A stretch of 64,000 nucleotides of DNA. Source: Actinoallomurus purpureus (GTDB lineage Bacteria > Actinomycetota > Actinomycetes > Streptosporangiales > Streptosporangiaceae). The notes under the pieces are model-generated. The model was given only the letters and a program-made list of their open reading frames with translations. It ran no database searches and had not been told where the DNA came from. This document shows positions 1 to 8,868 of the stretch, piece by piece. The stretch is taken from the NCBI RefSeq assembly GCF_024055795.1, contig NZ_JAMXMY010000009.1, forward strand, positions 248,001 to 312,000, given 5' to 3'. A program made the translations under genes and the position numbers. Numbering within the stretch: position 1 is the stretch's first letter; each line of letters begins with the position of its first letter.

Positions 1-1151
1 GTCGGGGCCGGCCCCGTGGTCGCGGGCTTGGTGTGCTTCGGCTTCGGGGTCTTGCTCTTGCCCGGTGTGGGCGTCGGCGTGGGGGTGTGCGACGTCTTGG
101 TCTTGGTCGGGGTCGCGCCCGCGGGGGACGACTCGGACGGATCATCGCTCGGCGAGCCGCTGGGCGGGGCGGCGATGGCCTGGTTCCCGGAGTTCTCCTT
201 GCCGCCCGAGCCGGGCAGCAGGAGGAGGATCCCCGCGAGGAACATGACGCCGAAGGCGGCCGCGCCGACGGCGACCCACACCCCCGCCTTCCTGCGCGGC
301 TCGTCTTCGGGGTCGTGGTCGGCCGCGCGGCGCGGCGGGTCGGATCGCATCGCGATCGTCGCCCGCATGTCGGCGTACTGCGGTGCGGTCGCCGTGCCCA
401 TCACCCGTTCGCGCAGGTCGGCCGGTACGGCGGCGATCGGCATCGCGTGCAGCAGGCGGGCGGTCGCCACCTTCCGGTTCGCGCGCAGCCCGCAGATCGG
501 GCAGTTCCCGATGTGGCGGGCCAGCCTGCCGCAGGTCTCGGCGTCCAGCGGCCGGCCCACCGGACCAGCCAGCGCAGGGATGCTCGGGCAGTCGTCGCGC
601 CCGGTCGCCGCGACGACGACGGCGGCGAACGCGTCGTCCAGGTCGTTGCGGGCCTGCTCGATGAGCACCGACGCCTTCTGCGGCGTCGTGCTGAGGACCT
701 CGGCGAGCTCGTGCGGGTCGAGCTCGTGCCGCAGCGTCAGGTCGAGTATCTCCCGCTGCTGGCCGCCCAGCGCCATCAGGGCGGCGTGCACCAGCCGGCG
801 CGTGGACTCGTCGGTCTCCACGAGCCCTTCGGCCTCACGCGCCTTCTGCCGGTCCTCGGGGATCCCGCTCTCGGCGCGGCGGCGCAGGCACTCGGCCCGG
901 GTGACGGCGTACAGCCATCCCCGGAACAGCCGGGGGTCGGGCAGTCCGGTGATCCGTTCCTGCACGATGATCAGGGAGTCGGTCAGGCCCTGGGCTGCCA
1001 GGTCCTGATCGCGGAGCAGCACGTGGCAGTAGTCGTACAGCCGTGCTGCGTAGGCGTCATACAGCTCCGCCATGGCGGACGTGTGGCCCGCTCGCAGGGC
1101 CTGTGCCAGCCGCTGGTCATCGGCCCTGTCGATGATCGGCCACCCGGCCAC
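1..1151 (-). CDS. ECF-type sigma factor fused to zinc-finger/TM tail (partial, runs off left edge)
   Basis: The reading frame starts at a GTG at 1151, preceded by GGGAGG, and stays open to the window edge (383 codons seen), so its C-terminus is missing. Residues about 1-180 are an ECF sigma factor with sigma2 (ARLYDYCHVLLRDQDLA) and sigma4-like regions. Around 215-225 lies an HxxxCxxC anti-sigma type zinc motif (RHIGNCPICG), then a basic stretch, one transmembrane helix (GAAAFGVMFLAGILLLL) and an extracellular Pro/Thr/Lys-rich tail. Sigma and membrane-bound anti-sigma modules are therefore in one chain, as described for actinobacterial ECF groups with large C-terminal extensions (ECF52/53-like, family knowledge). 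It is a paralogue of the gene at 3103-4599, with the same domain order. The signal sensed is unknown. Confidence 0.85.
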   Translation of the reverse strand, partial: MAGWPIIDRADDQRLAQALRAGHTSAMAELYDAYAARLYDYCHVLLRDQDLAAQGLTDSLIIVQERITGLPDPRLFRGWLYAVTRAECLRRRAESGIPEDRQKAREAEGLVETDESTRRLVHAALMALGGQQREILDLTLRHELDPHELAEVLSTTPQKASVLIEQARNDLDDAFAAVVVAATGRDDCPSIPALAGPVGRPLDAETCGRLARHIGNCPICGLRANRKVATARLLHAMPIAAVPADLRERVMGTATAPQYADMRATIAMRSDPPRRAADHDPEDEPRRKAGVWVAVGAAAFGVMFLAGILLLLPGSGGKENSGNQAIAAPPSGSPSDDPSESSPAGATPTKTKTSHTPTPTPTPGKSKTPKPKHTKPATTGPAP

Positions 1152-1338
1152 TGATCCTCCCGTTGCTGCTCGCCGAAAAAGGACGCAGACGCCCCAGGGG
1201 CCTCTGTGGTTTACGCATCCTGCCACTAAAAGCCTGCCGATAGGCCAGTTTTGATCGCAAATGTGGCATAAGCGACAACGGTGAGTTATTAGTTTCGGTG
1301 TCGTGCAAGAAACCCTGACGCTGAGTGATCGGAACCGC

Positions 1339-3036
1339 TCAGGACGTCAGGTCCGGGAAGTCCTCCTCGCGGAACTCTCCGGCGCGGCGCTCCTCGCCCT
1401 CCAGGCCCCGAAGCTCGACGCGGCGGATCTTCCCGGAGATCGTCTTCGGCAGTTCACCGAACTCCACCCGCCGCACGCGCTTGTACGGGGCCAGCCGCAC
1501 CCGGGAGTGGGCGAGGATCGAGCGCGCCGTCTCGGCCGTCGCCTCATGGCCGGCGGCCAGAGAGACGTACGCCTTCGGCACGGCCAGGCGCACCGGATCG
1601 GCGGCGGGCACCACGGCGGCCTCGGCCACCGCGTCGTGCTCCAGCAGCACGCTCTCGAGCTCGAACGGAGAGATCTTGTAGTCCGAGGCCTTGAAGACGT
1701 CGTCGGTGCGCCCGACGAACGTGATGTAGCCATCGGCGTCCCTGGAGGCGACATCACCGGTGTGGTAGTGGCCGCCGCTCATCGCCTCGTCCGTACGCCC
1801 GGCGTCGTCGCGGTACCCCGCCATCAGCGCGAGCGGGCGTTCGGCCAGGTCGATGCACACCTCGCCCTCCTCGGCGGGCTCCCCGGTCACCGGATCGATG
1901 ATCGCGATCCGGTAGCCCGGCAGGGGACGGCCCATCGAACCGGGCTTCAGCGGCTGCCCGGGGGAGTTACCGACCTGCGCCGTGGTCTCGGTCTGGCCGT
2001 AGCCGTCGCGCACGGTCAGGCCCCACTGCTCGCGGACCTGGTCGATGATCTCGGGGTTGAGCGGCTCGCCCGCCGCGACGGCGGTGCGCAGGCTCAGCCG
2101 CCACGACCGCAGATCCTCCTGGATCAGCATGCGCCACACCGTCGGCGGCGCGCAGAACGTCGTCACCTCGCACCGCCGCATGACCTCCAGCAGCGCGGGC
2201 GCGCTGAACCGCGTGTAGTTGAACACGAGCACGCACGCGCCGGCGTTCCACGGCGCGAAGACGTTGCTCCAGGCGTGCTTGGCCCAGCCCGGCGACGAGA
2301 CGTTCAGGTGCACGTCGCCGGGGCGCAGACCGATCCAGTACATCGTCGACAGGTGCCCCACGGGGTACGACGCGTACGTGTGCTCGACGAGCTTCGGCCG
2401 GTCGGTCGTCCCGGAGGTGAAGTAGAGCAGCAGCGTGTCGCCGGCGTGGGTCGCCGTCTCGCCGGCCCCGTCGTACGGCTCGTGTTTGTAGGCGTCGCCG
2501 TACGTCAGCCAGCCCTCGGCCGCGCCCACGCAGATCCTCGTCCACTCGCCCGTCAGTCCCGCGAACTTCGCGGTGTCGGGGGCCCCCGTCACGACGTGGG
2601 AGACGCCGCCCCGGTCGATCCGGTCGCGCAGGTCGTCGGGGGTCAGCAGGGTGGTCGCGGGGACGACGACGGCACCGAGCCTCATCGCCGCCAGCATCGT
2701 CTCCCACAGCTCGACCTGGTTCCCGAGCATGAGCAGGATCCGGTGGCCCCGCCGCACGCCCCGGGCCCGCAGCCACCCGGCGACCCGGCGGGACCGCTCG
2801 GCGAGTTCGGCGAAGGTCAGCTTCACCTCCGAGCCGTCCTCCTCGACGATCCACAGGGCGGGCCGGTCGGGGGTCTGCGCGGCCAGCACGCCGTCGAACC
2901 AGTCCAGCGCCCAGTTGAACCCGGCGACGTCGGGCCAGCGGAAGTCCCGGTAGGCGGTCTCGTAGTCCTCGGCGTTCGCCAGCAGGAAGTCGCGGGCGGC
3001 TTGGAAAGTGGCCACGTCAGGAGTCATGGGCCGCAT
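1339..3036 (-). CDS. AMP-binding acyl-CoA synthetase (acetyl-/medium-chain type)
   Basis: This 565-aa protein is of the ANL superfamily: it would activate a carboxylate to acyl-AMP and then acyl-CoA in the cytoplasm. The P-loop-like A3 motif is at about 204-215 (LYFTSGTTDRPK), the A5 motif at 345-352 (GYGQTETT), the hinge region as YHTGDVASRDADGYITFVGR, and the catalytic lysine motif near the C-terminus (LPKTISGKIRR). The length and the SGTTxxPK variant fit the acetyl-CoA/medium-chain synthetase subgroup. The ATG at 3036 has GGAG seven bases upstream and is preferred over the internal ATG at 3027. It lies between two paralogous sigma/anti-sigma fusion genes, reading the same way, which may be chance or shared control. 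The acyl substrate cannot be told from sequence. Confidence 0.9.
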   Translation of the reverse strand: MRPMTPDVATFQAARDFLLANAEDYETAYRDFRWPDVAGFNWALDWFDGVLAAQTPDRPALWIVEEDGSEVKLTFAELAERSRRVAGWLRARGVRRGHRILLMLGNQVELWETMLAAMRLGAVVVPATTLLTPDDLRDRIDRGGVSHVVTGAPDTAKFAGLTGEWTRICVGAAEGWLTYGDAYKHEPYDGAGETATHAGDTLLLYFTSGTTDRPKLVEHTYASYPVGHLSTMYWIGLRPGDVHLNVSSPGWAKHAWSNVFAPWNAGACVLVFNYTRFSAPALLEVMRRCEVTTFCAPPTVWRMLIQEDLRSWRLSLRTAVAAGEPLNPEIIDQVREQWGLTVRDGYGQTETTAQVGNSPGQPLKPGSMGRPLPGYRIAIIDPVTGEPAEEGEVCIDLAERPLALMAGYRDDAGRTDEAMSGGHYHTGDVASRDADGYITFVGRTDDVFKASDYKISPFELESVLLEHDAVAEAAVVPAADPVRLAVPKAYVSLAAGHEATAETARSILAHSRVRLAPYKRVRRVEFGELPKTISGKIRRVELRGLEGEERRAGEFREEDFPDLTS

Positions 3037-3102
3037 CCTGGCACTCCGGCCGCCCGTCGCGTAAGGACCCGCGACGGGGACTTCGGCGTCCGGCGCGGCG
3101 CG

Positions 3103-4599
3103 TCAGCAGGTCCAGGTCAGCGCGACCGCACCGTTCGGGGAGAACGAGACATCGGACCGCTCGACCGGGGGTGTGGCCGCGCACGCGCCCGCCGTGTCGG
3201 CCGTGACGGTCAGGACCACCGAGGCCCCCGCCGTGAGCCTCCCGTGGCCGGGACCGGCGATCGAGACGTACGGGCCGGGGCTCGCCGTCCAGTCGACGGT
3301 GCCGCCGTCGGCGGTCAGGGTGACGGTGCGCGTGTCGCCCGAGCCGGTGGCGGCCACCGTGAGCCTGCCGGGAAGGGGCTTCGGCGTCCGCTTCCTCGTG
3401 CGCGTCGGCTTCGGCGTCGGCCGTGCCCTGGTCGTCGACGGCTTCGGTGCCGGGGTTCTCGTCGTACGCGTCGGCGTGGGTGTCGGCGTCGTACTGCTCG
3501 CCGTCGGCTCGGGCGAGCCCGGGTCGTCGCTGGACGAGGGGCTGTCGGATGGACCGGCGCTCGTTCCGGCGGCGATGGGACGCCGGGCACCGGACGGATG
3601 CTGTGCGGACGAGCCGCCCGTGACGAGGAAGACGGCCCCGGCCACGAGGAGGACGCACGCGGCCGCGCCCACGGCCGGCCACAGGCGCGGCACCCCCCGC
3701 CGGGCGTCCTCGCGGTCCGGCCGGATGTGATCCACGCTCGTCGGCCAGCCCCAGGCGTCGAACGGCTCCGCGCGCTGCGCGATGAGCGCACGGGCCTCAT
3801 GCTGGTCGGGGGCGGCCGCCAGCGACAGCACGGTCCCGCGCAGACGCGAGGGCGGCGCCGCGACCGGCATCACCTGCAGGAGCCGGTTCGTCGAGACCTT
3901 GCGCTTGCGTCGGTCCCGGCAGGTCGGGCACGAGCCGATGTGGCGCATGAGCTTGCGGGAGACCTCCGGCGGCAGCGGCCAGTCGTGCTCGTCCACCAGC
4001 GCGGCGACGCTCGGGCAGTCGCCCCGGCCCGTCCGCGCGATGATGGCGGCGGCGAGGGCGTTGTCGAGCTCGTCGCGCGACTCGGCCACCAGCTCGAGCG
4101 CCTGCTGCGAGGAGATGCCCAGGACGCCGGTCAGCTCCTCGGCGGACAGCTCGTGGCGCACGGCCAGGTCGACCGCCTCGCGGTGGCGGCCCGGCAGGCC
4201 GGCCAGGGCACTGTGCACGAGCCGCCGGGTCTCCATGCGGCGCTGGCGCTCCTCGGCGTCGAGGAACGTGTCGTCGGCCTCCTCGGCGGCGGGGTGCCGC
4301 TGTTCGGGCGTCTGCTCGTCTCGCAGACGCCGCAGGCACGCGTTGCGCACGATCGTGTAGAGCCAGCTGCGGAACCGCTCCGGCTCACGCAGCTTGTCGA
4401 TGTGCAGCAGCGCGGCGATCAGGGAGTCGCGGAGCGCATCCGCCGCGAGGTCCTCGTCGCGCAGCAGCGCGTGACAGTAGTCGAACAGGCGTGGCGCGTA
4501 GATGTCGTGGATCTGCGCGAGCGCCGTTGCATCGCCGGCGCGCAGCTCCTGCGCCAACCGGCGGTCATCGACGCGACCGAGACTGGGCCAACCGGCCAC
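3103..4599 (-). CDS. ECF-type sigma factor fused to zinc-finger/TM/Pro-Thr-rich extracytoplasmic domain
   Basis: 498 aa. Residues about 1-180 are an ECF sigma factor (ARLFDYCHALLRDEDLA, then RFRSWLYTIVRNACLRRL; sigma4 near GRHREAVDLAVRHELSAEEL). A zinc-finger motif RHIGSCPTCRDRRKRK follows at about 225-245, then a linker, one transmembrane helix (VGAAACVLLVAGAVFLV), a Ser/Pro/Thr-rich stalk and a C-terminal beta-rich domain of about 90 residues containing two cysteines (GACAA and the final TWTC). The start is GTG at 4599, with GGAGGT five bases upstream. Family knowledge: such fusions are thought to be self-contained membrane-tethered sigma/anti-sigma proteins. The extracellular tail may bind a ligand or cell wall; that is inference. 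It is paralogous to the gene at 1-1151. Confidence 0.88.
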   Translation of the reverse strand: MAGWPSLGRVDDRRLAQELRAGDATALAQIHDIYAPRLFDYCHALLRDEDLAADALRDSLIAALLHIDKLREPERFRSWLYTIVRNACLRRLRDEQTPEQRHPAAEEADDTFLDAEERQRRMETRRLVHSALAGLPGRHREAVDLAVRHELSAEELTGVLGISSQQALELVAESRDELDNALAAAIIARTGRGDCPSVAALVDEHDWPLPPEVSRKLMRHIGSCPTCRDRRKRKVSTNRLLQVMPVAAPPSRLRGTVLSLAAAPDQHEARALIAQRAEPFDAWGWPTSVDHIRPDREDARRGVPRLWPAVGAAACVLLVAGAVFLVTGGSSAQHPSGARRPIAAGTSAGPSDSPSSSDDPGSPEPTASSTTPTPTPTRTTRTPAPKPSTTRARPTPKPTRTRKRTPKPLPGRLTVAATGSGDTRTVTLTADGGTVDWTASPGPYVSIAGPGHGRLTAGASVVLTVTADTAGACAATPPVERSDVSFSPNGAVALTWTC

Positions 4600-4647
4600 A
4601 GCGACCTCCAGGAGGTGTGGTGTCGGACGCGCCCCCGGAAATGAGAA

Positions 4648-4680
4648 GGAGGCCCGACGCCCCGCTCCCGTCGGGCCTCC
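4648..4680 (-). terminator. Rho-independent-like hairpin after the VWA gene
   Basis: A perfect 12-bp inverted repeat (GGAGGCCCGACG / CGTCGGGCCTCC) with a 9-nt loop lies between the end of the VWA gene (4789) and the start of the sigma gene (4599). On the minus strand a T-rich stretch (TTCTCATTT) follows, so it probably ends transcription of the VWA gene. Confidence 0.65.
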
Positions 4681-4788
4681 ACAAGAGAGACGCCGCTCCG
4701 GAGACCTTGGTTCACAGGATCACCGGGAGAATCTCGGATTTTTTCGGCCCGGCTCGGCGGGCATGGCGCAGAGCCGGGTTACAGCAGT

Positions 4789-7080
4789 TCAGTGGCAATC
4801 GGGTGCGCAGATGCGGCGGGCGACCGTGTTCAGGAAGATCCGCTGGATCTCCTGCGGTTTCATCGCCTGGTACGCCGCCCCGTCGGTCTCCGCGGCGATC
4901 TTCTGCATCGAGGCCATGTCGACGTCCGGGCCGAAGCCGATGAAGAGAACCATGACCGGCTCGTTCGGGTCGTTCTCCTTCTTCAGCGTCCGGAGCAGGT
5001 TGCTCAGCGAGATGCCGTTGGCGTCGTCGTTCTTGCCGTCGGTGAGCACGAGCACGGTGTTGTAGTAGCCCGGCTTGTAGCTGTTCTTCATCGACCGGAA
5101 CGCCGCCAGCACTGAGTCGTACAGGCCCGTGTCTCCGTCGGGCTTCGGCCGGACACGGCCCAGCGCGCTGAGGATCGCCTGCCGGCGCGTCCCCGACCCG
5201 AGCCGGGTGGACAGCGGGCCGATCGGCACCTCGGTCCGGTAGTCCTGGGAGCCCTGCAGCTTCGTGGAGAACGTCCACAACCCCAGGTCGGTGTCGTCGG
5301 GCAAAATCGCGAGCCCGCCCTGGGCGACCTGGGCCGTCGCCTCCATCCGGGTGACGCCCTTGCCGACCGGCTGGACCATCGACCCGGAAACGTCGAGGAG
5401 CGTCAGCATCCGCGTGCGCAGCGACAGCTTCGTCCATGCCTGCATGACGTCGGTGACGTCACCCGAACTCGGCGTCGGCAGGGCCCGGGGGATGCGGGGG
5501 CTCAGTCCGCTCGCACTCCCGAACTCGGTGCCGGCCCGCCCGTCGGGGGTGCGGAACCCGAGGGCGTGCACCGCGGCGTGGGCCTGCTCGGAGTTCATCG
5601 CCTTCTCCAGCAGCGCCGCCGCACGGAGCTTCGTGTCGTCGTTGGTCGTCAGCGCGAAGGGGTGGTCGAGGCTGAGCATGCCCTCGTTGGGATAGATGGC
5701 GCTGGCCGGTGCGGCGGATTTGCCCTGGTTGTACTTCCACACCGCCTGCTCCGGGGCGATCACGACGGGCGCCCGGCCGTGCAGGTTCCGGTGGAAGCTG
5801 GCGAACAACGCCTGGTTGTTAGGAGAGATGCTGTTCTGCACCTTGCGCGTGATCTGCGTGAAGATCGCGTTGGCGTTCGGGTCGCCCTGGAGCAGCATCC
5901 GGGTCATGACGACCGCGCCCAGCCCCCCGGCGGTGCGCGTCGGGTCGAGGATCTGCAGGTGCACGGAGTCGGCCGGGAGCATGTCGTTCTTGCTGACCGC
6001 GCCAGCGGCGAGGGCGTCGGTGGCCTTGAGGAGCATGTCCCACGTGGGCCGGACGCCCTGCCCACGGATCTTGTTGGCGAAGGTCCGTGTGGTCGCGACG
6101 ACCAGCGGCGTCTCGGCCACGCTCGTCGGCGTGGTGTTGACGCTGGCCGCGCCCTTCGGCGAACTGCGGACGAGAGTGAGCCACAGCGACGAGTCCGGGA
6201 TCCACACGTCCGGGGTCACGTCGCCCGGCACGGCGCTCTGGCCGGACACGATGGTGGACGTGCTCGCCGGGTCGGAGGACTTCACCGTCGCCTTGACGCA
6301 CTTGCCGCCGACGGCGTGCCGTTCGTTGTTGAACGACGTGGCGATGTCACTGATGGCCGGGGCGATGTCGGGCGCTGCGGCGACCTTGAGGTCGATGGGG
6401 GTTCCACCGCACTTGCTGCTGTCCGCGAGCGCGTACACGCCCGCGCCGAGCAGGATGGCAAGGCCGATCGCACCCGCCAGCGGGCCGATCAGGGCGCCGA
6501 GTGAGCGGCGGCGCTGTACCCGGCGGCGTCCTCCGCCGGAGGCCGGAGGCTCCGGACGGCCGTCGGGCCCGCCCGGACCGCCGGAACGCGGACCCATGGG
6601 ACCGTTTCCTCCCGGCCCGCGGCCCTGCCCGCCCGCACCCTGGCCCAGGACGTCCGCGCCCCGGCCCCGACCCTGTCCGCCCGGGCCCTGACCAGGCCCG
6701 CCCGCACCTTGGCCCTGCCCGGGTCCGGGGGTACCGTGGCCGGGGCCGTTCGCAGGCCCGGCGAGGCCGCCGCCCTGCCTGCCGAAGAACGGGCCGCCCT
6801 GGACGTACGACGGGGAGTCGTAGGAGCCGCTGCCGTAGGGGTCCCGCTCCGCGCCGTAGGGGTCCCGCTCAGCAGGGCCGGGATAGGGGCCACCGGCGCC
6901 GTACGGACCGGGCGCAGGGTAGCCGGGACCGCCCGGCTCGGGCGGGCGCGGGCCGAAGTAACCCGGCTCGTCACCGGCCGCCTGGTGCCCCATGGGCCGG
7001 CCGCCTCCCGGGGGCGGATAGGGCTGGCCGTCGCCGGGCGTCTCGCTCGGGGGCATCTCGTTGCGGCGACGTCGGCTCAC
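4789..7080 (-). CDS. Membrane-anchored solute-binding and von Willebrand factor A domain protein
   Basis: 763 aa. The first ~180 residues are cytoplasmic and Gly/Pro/Gln-rich with GQG-type repeats, then a basic RRRVQRRR segment, one transmembrane helix at about 200-220 (LAGAIGLAILLGAGVYAL) and an extracytoplasmic part. That part starts with a periplasmic-binding-protein-like domain (about 225-500; KVAAAPDIAPAISDIATSF) and ends with a VWA domain (about 560-745) bearing the metal-site motif DVSGSM and the LTDGKNDD strand. Two cysteines near the C-terminus (RRICAPDC) could form a disulfide. Such two-domain proteins are common in actinobacteria and poorly characterised; a role in cell-surface adhesion or envelope assembly is inference. 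A start at 7080 is consistent with the preceding non-coding stretch. Confidence 0.85.
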   Translation of the reverse strand: MSRRRRNEMPPSETPGDGQPYPPPGGGRPMGHQAAGDEPGYFGPRPPEPGGPGYPAPGPYGAGGPYPGPAERDPYGAERDPYGSGSYDSPSYVQGGPFFGRQGGGLAGPANGPGHGTPGPGQGQGAGGPGQGPGGQGRGRGADVLGQGAGGQGRGPGGNGPMGPRSGGPGGPDGRPEPPASGGGRRRVQRRRSLGALIGPLAGAIGLAILLGAGVYALADSSKCGGTPIDLKVAAAPDIAPAISDIATSFNNERHAVGGKCVKATVKSSDPASTSTIVSGQSAVPGDVTPDVWIPDSSLWLTLVRSSPKGAASVNTTPTSVAETPLVVATTRTFANKIRGQGVRPTWDMLLKATDALAAGAVSKNDMLPADSVHLQILDPTRTAGGLGAVVMTRMLLQGDPNANAIFTQITRKVQNSISPNNQALFASFHRNLHGRAPVVIAPEQAVWKYNQGKSAAPASAIYPNEGMLSLDHPFALTTNDDTKLRAAALLEKAMNSEQAHAAVHALGFRTPDGRAGTEFGSASGLSPRIPRALPTPSSGDVTDVMQAWTKLSLRTRMLTLLDVSGSMVQPVGKGVTRMEATAQVAQGGLAILPDDTDLGLWTFSTKLQGSQDYRTEVPIGPLSTRLGSGTRRQAILSALGRVRPKPDGDTGLYDSVLAAFRSMKNSYKPGYYNTVLVLTDGKNDDANGISLSNLLRTLKKENDPNEPVMVLFIGFGPDVDMASMQKIAAETDGAAYQAMKPQEIQRIFLNTVARRICAPDCH

Positions 7081-7819
7081 AGCTGTCCCATCTCGCGGAT
7101 CTCAGGGCTGAGTGTAGAGCGGAACTGTAGCGGTCTTCGCAATTCGTAACAAAGATGATCAAATGAGTCGATGCCGCAGGTCAGTCCAGTAAAGATCAAT
7201 GCAAACCCGGCGGTGTCCCGCTGCGGCGCCGTCCGTCCGGGCTCTCGGCGTCCGCCCTCCCGCCCCCGAGGCGCTGGTGGAACAGGGGACCCGCGACCGG
7301 GGCCGCCCACTCGCCGGGCCACCGGTGCGGCGAGGCGGCGTCGTCACGGTGAGTAACCTGGACCGTTCCGGGTGACGGTGGCCCGGCCGCATGGTCAACA
7401 CCCGCGTCAACACGGCCCGCAGTCGGCCCGCATCGACGCGGCTCCCCCGGCCGGCGCCCGGCCGCCTCGGGGCGCAATCCGCCGCCGGTCGGCTTCCACA
7501 CGGCCCCCGAGCATCGTCCGGCCGTCTCGTCAACGGCCCGTCGGTGCGGTCCGCCGCCGGTCCAGGCCGACACGGCTTCCGGCCGGCGTCCGGCTGTCTC
7601 GTCAACGCTCCGTCAGCGTGCCCCGTCACGTGTCCGTCCGCCTCGTCGACGCCCGCCGGCGCGGTCCGCGACCGGCCCACGTCGACACGGCCCCCGACAG
7701 GTCCGGTCAGCGCGTGGGCCGACGCACGCCTGCGGATCCGTACGTCCCGCGCGTCGTCGGTCCGACTCCCGTCGAGATCGGGCAGAGTGGTAGGGAAACG
7801 GGTACGGGGGAGGCGGCGA
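7081..7819. repeat. 739-bp gene-free divergent region with degenerate ~60-72 bp repeats
   Basis: No convincing gene lies between the VWA gene (leftward) and the phosphatase-fold gene (rightward). The first ~130 bp are AT-richer and probably carry the leftward promoter. From about 7380 to 7720 the sequence is made of imperfect repeats built on CGGCCGTCTCGTCAACG: related copies begin near 7459, 7519, 7591 and 7637, each followed by variants of GGTCCGCCGCCGGTC. Both strands stay open through it, but codon choice and the jumbled Pro/Arg composition argue against coding. Confidence 0.5.
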
Positions 7820-8803
7820 ATGACGGACTCGCTCACGGCACCGGTGACCGATCCGCCGCGGGCCCGCCGGCGGGGGAGAAAAGCGGTCGCCCGGATCCTC
7901 GTGGCCTGCTTCGCACTGTGGGCGCTCGCCCGCCTCTCCGGCGCCGACCGGATCGGTTCCCTCACGCCTGTCCTGATCCCCGCGATGGCCGTCGTTCCGT
8001 ACGCCCTTGCCGCCGCGGTCCTCCCGCTCGGCGTCGCCGCACTGATGCGGGACCGGACCGCGTTCGTCGCCGCCGTGGTCGTCACCGCGGTGCTCGCGGG
8101 GATCGTGCTGCCGCGCGCGTTCGGCGGGGACGCCCCGCGCGCGAGCGGTCCCGAGCTGCGGGTCCTCACCGCGAACCTGCGGTTCGGCCGAGCCGGCGAC
8201 GCGACGCTCGTCGACCTGGTCCGCCGCACGCGCGCCGATGTCCTCAGCGTGCAGGAGTTCACGCCGGAGGCGGCCTACCGCCTCGATGAGGCGGGGATCG
8301 CCCGCCTTCTCCCGTACCGGGTGCTCGACCCGCTGCCCGGGGCGGCGGGCATCGGACTGTACGCCCGGTACCCGCTCACCCGGCAGCCCGTGCAGGGGCC
8401 GACGATGTCCGCCATGCCCAGTGCGAGCCTCGCCGTTCCCGGCGCCGCGCCCGTGCGGATGACGGCCGTGCACCCGCCCGCACCGATCGGCTCGGACATC
8501 ACGTCCTGGACGCACGACCTTCGGCGGTTGCCTCGTCCGACGCCCCACGGCCAGGTCGGAATCCTCGCCGGCGACTTCAACGGCACCCTCGACCACGCGC
8601 GGCTGCGGCAGGTCATTCACAGCGGGTACGTCGACGCCGCCGACGCGAGGGGGCAGGGTCTGGTGCCGACGTTCCGGCCGTGGCCGCCCATCACCATCGA
8701 CCACGTACTGGCCGACCGGCGCTGCGCGGTGCTGCGGGTGAAGGTCTACACGCAACCGCGCAGCGACCACCGGGCACTCTTCACCGTCCTGCGGCTGCCC
8801 TGA
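7820..8803 (+). CDS. Endonuclease/exonuclease/phosphatase family membrane protein
   Basis: 327 aa from the ATG at 7820, which has GGGAGG seven bases upstream; the frame is open further 5' but that stretch is repetitive and non-coding in character. Three hydrophobic segments lie in the first ~110 residues (VARILVACFALWALARL; LIPAMAVVPYALAAAVL; VAAVVVTAVLAGIVL). The EEP catalytic fold follows: NLRFG, the metal-binding glutamate in SVQEF, LAGDFNGTLDH (Asp/Asn pair) and the catalytic histidine in RSDHRAL at the C-terminus. The membrane-anchored hydrolase probably faces outward. The substrate (nucleic acid, phospholipid or phosphoinositide) is not determined. The TrmH-type methyltransferase gene begins 65 bp downstream. 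Confidence 0.88.
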   Translation: MTDSLTAPVTDPPRARRRGRKAVARILVACFALWALARLSGADRIGSLTPVLIPAMAVVPYALAAAVLPLGVAALMRDRTAFVAAVVVTAVLAGIVLPRAFGGDAPRASGPELRVLTANLRFGRAGDATLVDLVRRTRADVLSVQEFTPEAAYRLDEAGIARLLPYRVLDPLPGAAGIGLYARYPLTRQPVQGPTMSAMPSASLAVPGAAPVRMTAVHPPAPIGSDITSWTHDLRRLPRPTPHGQVGILAGDFNGTLDHARLRQVIHSGYVDAADARGQGLVPTFRPWPPITIDHVLADRRCAVLRVKVYTQPRSDHRALFTVLRLP

Positions 8804-8868
8804 CCGGAAGGCTCACGCACCGCCGGGCCGCGGCCGTCCCCGGCGAGGGCGCCCGCGATACTGAGGCC

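Noticed and set aside
16-1154. Long rightward frames over the first kilobase
   Set aside because: They are antisense to the sigma-factor gene, with Arg/Ala/Gly-rich nonsense composition and no domain.
1303-4644. A 1113-codon rightward open frame
   Set aside because: Antisense to the acyl-CoA synthetase and sigma genes; high-GC genomes keep such frames open by chance.
7159-8262. Leftward 367-codon frame through the repeat region
   Set aside because: Overlaps the well-supported phosphatase-fold gene antisense, and its repeats follow the DNA repeat rather than a protein pattern.
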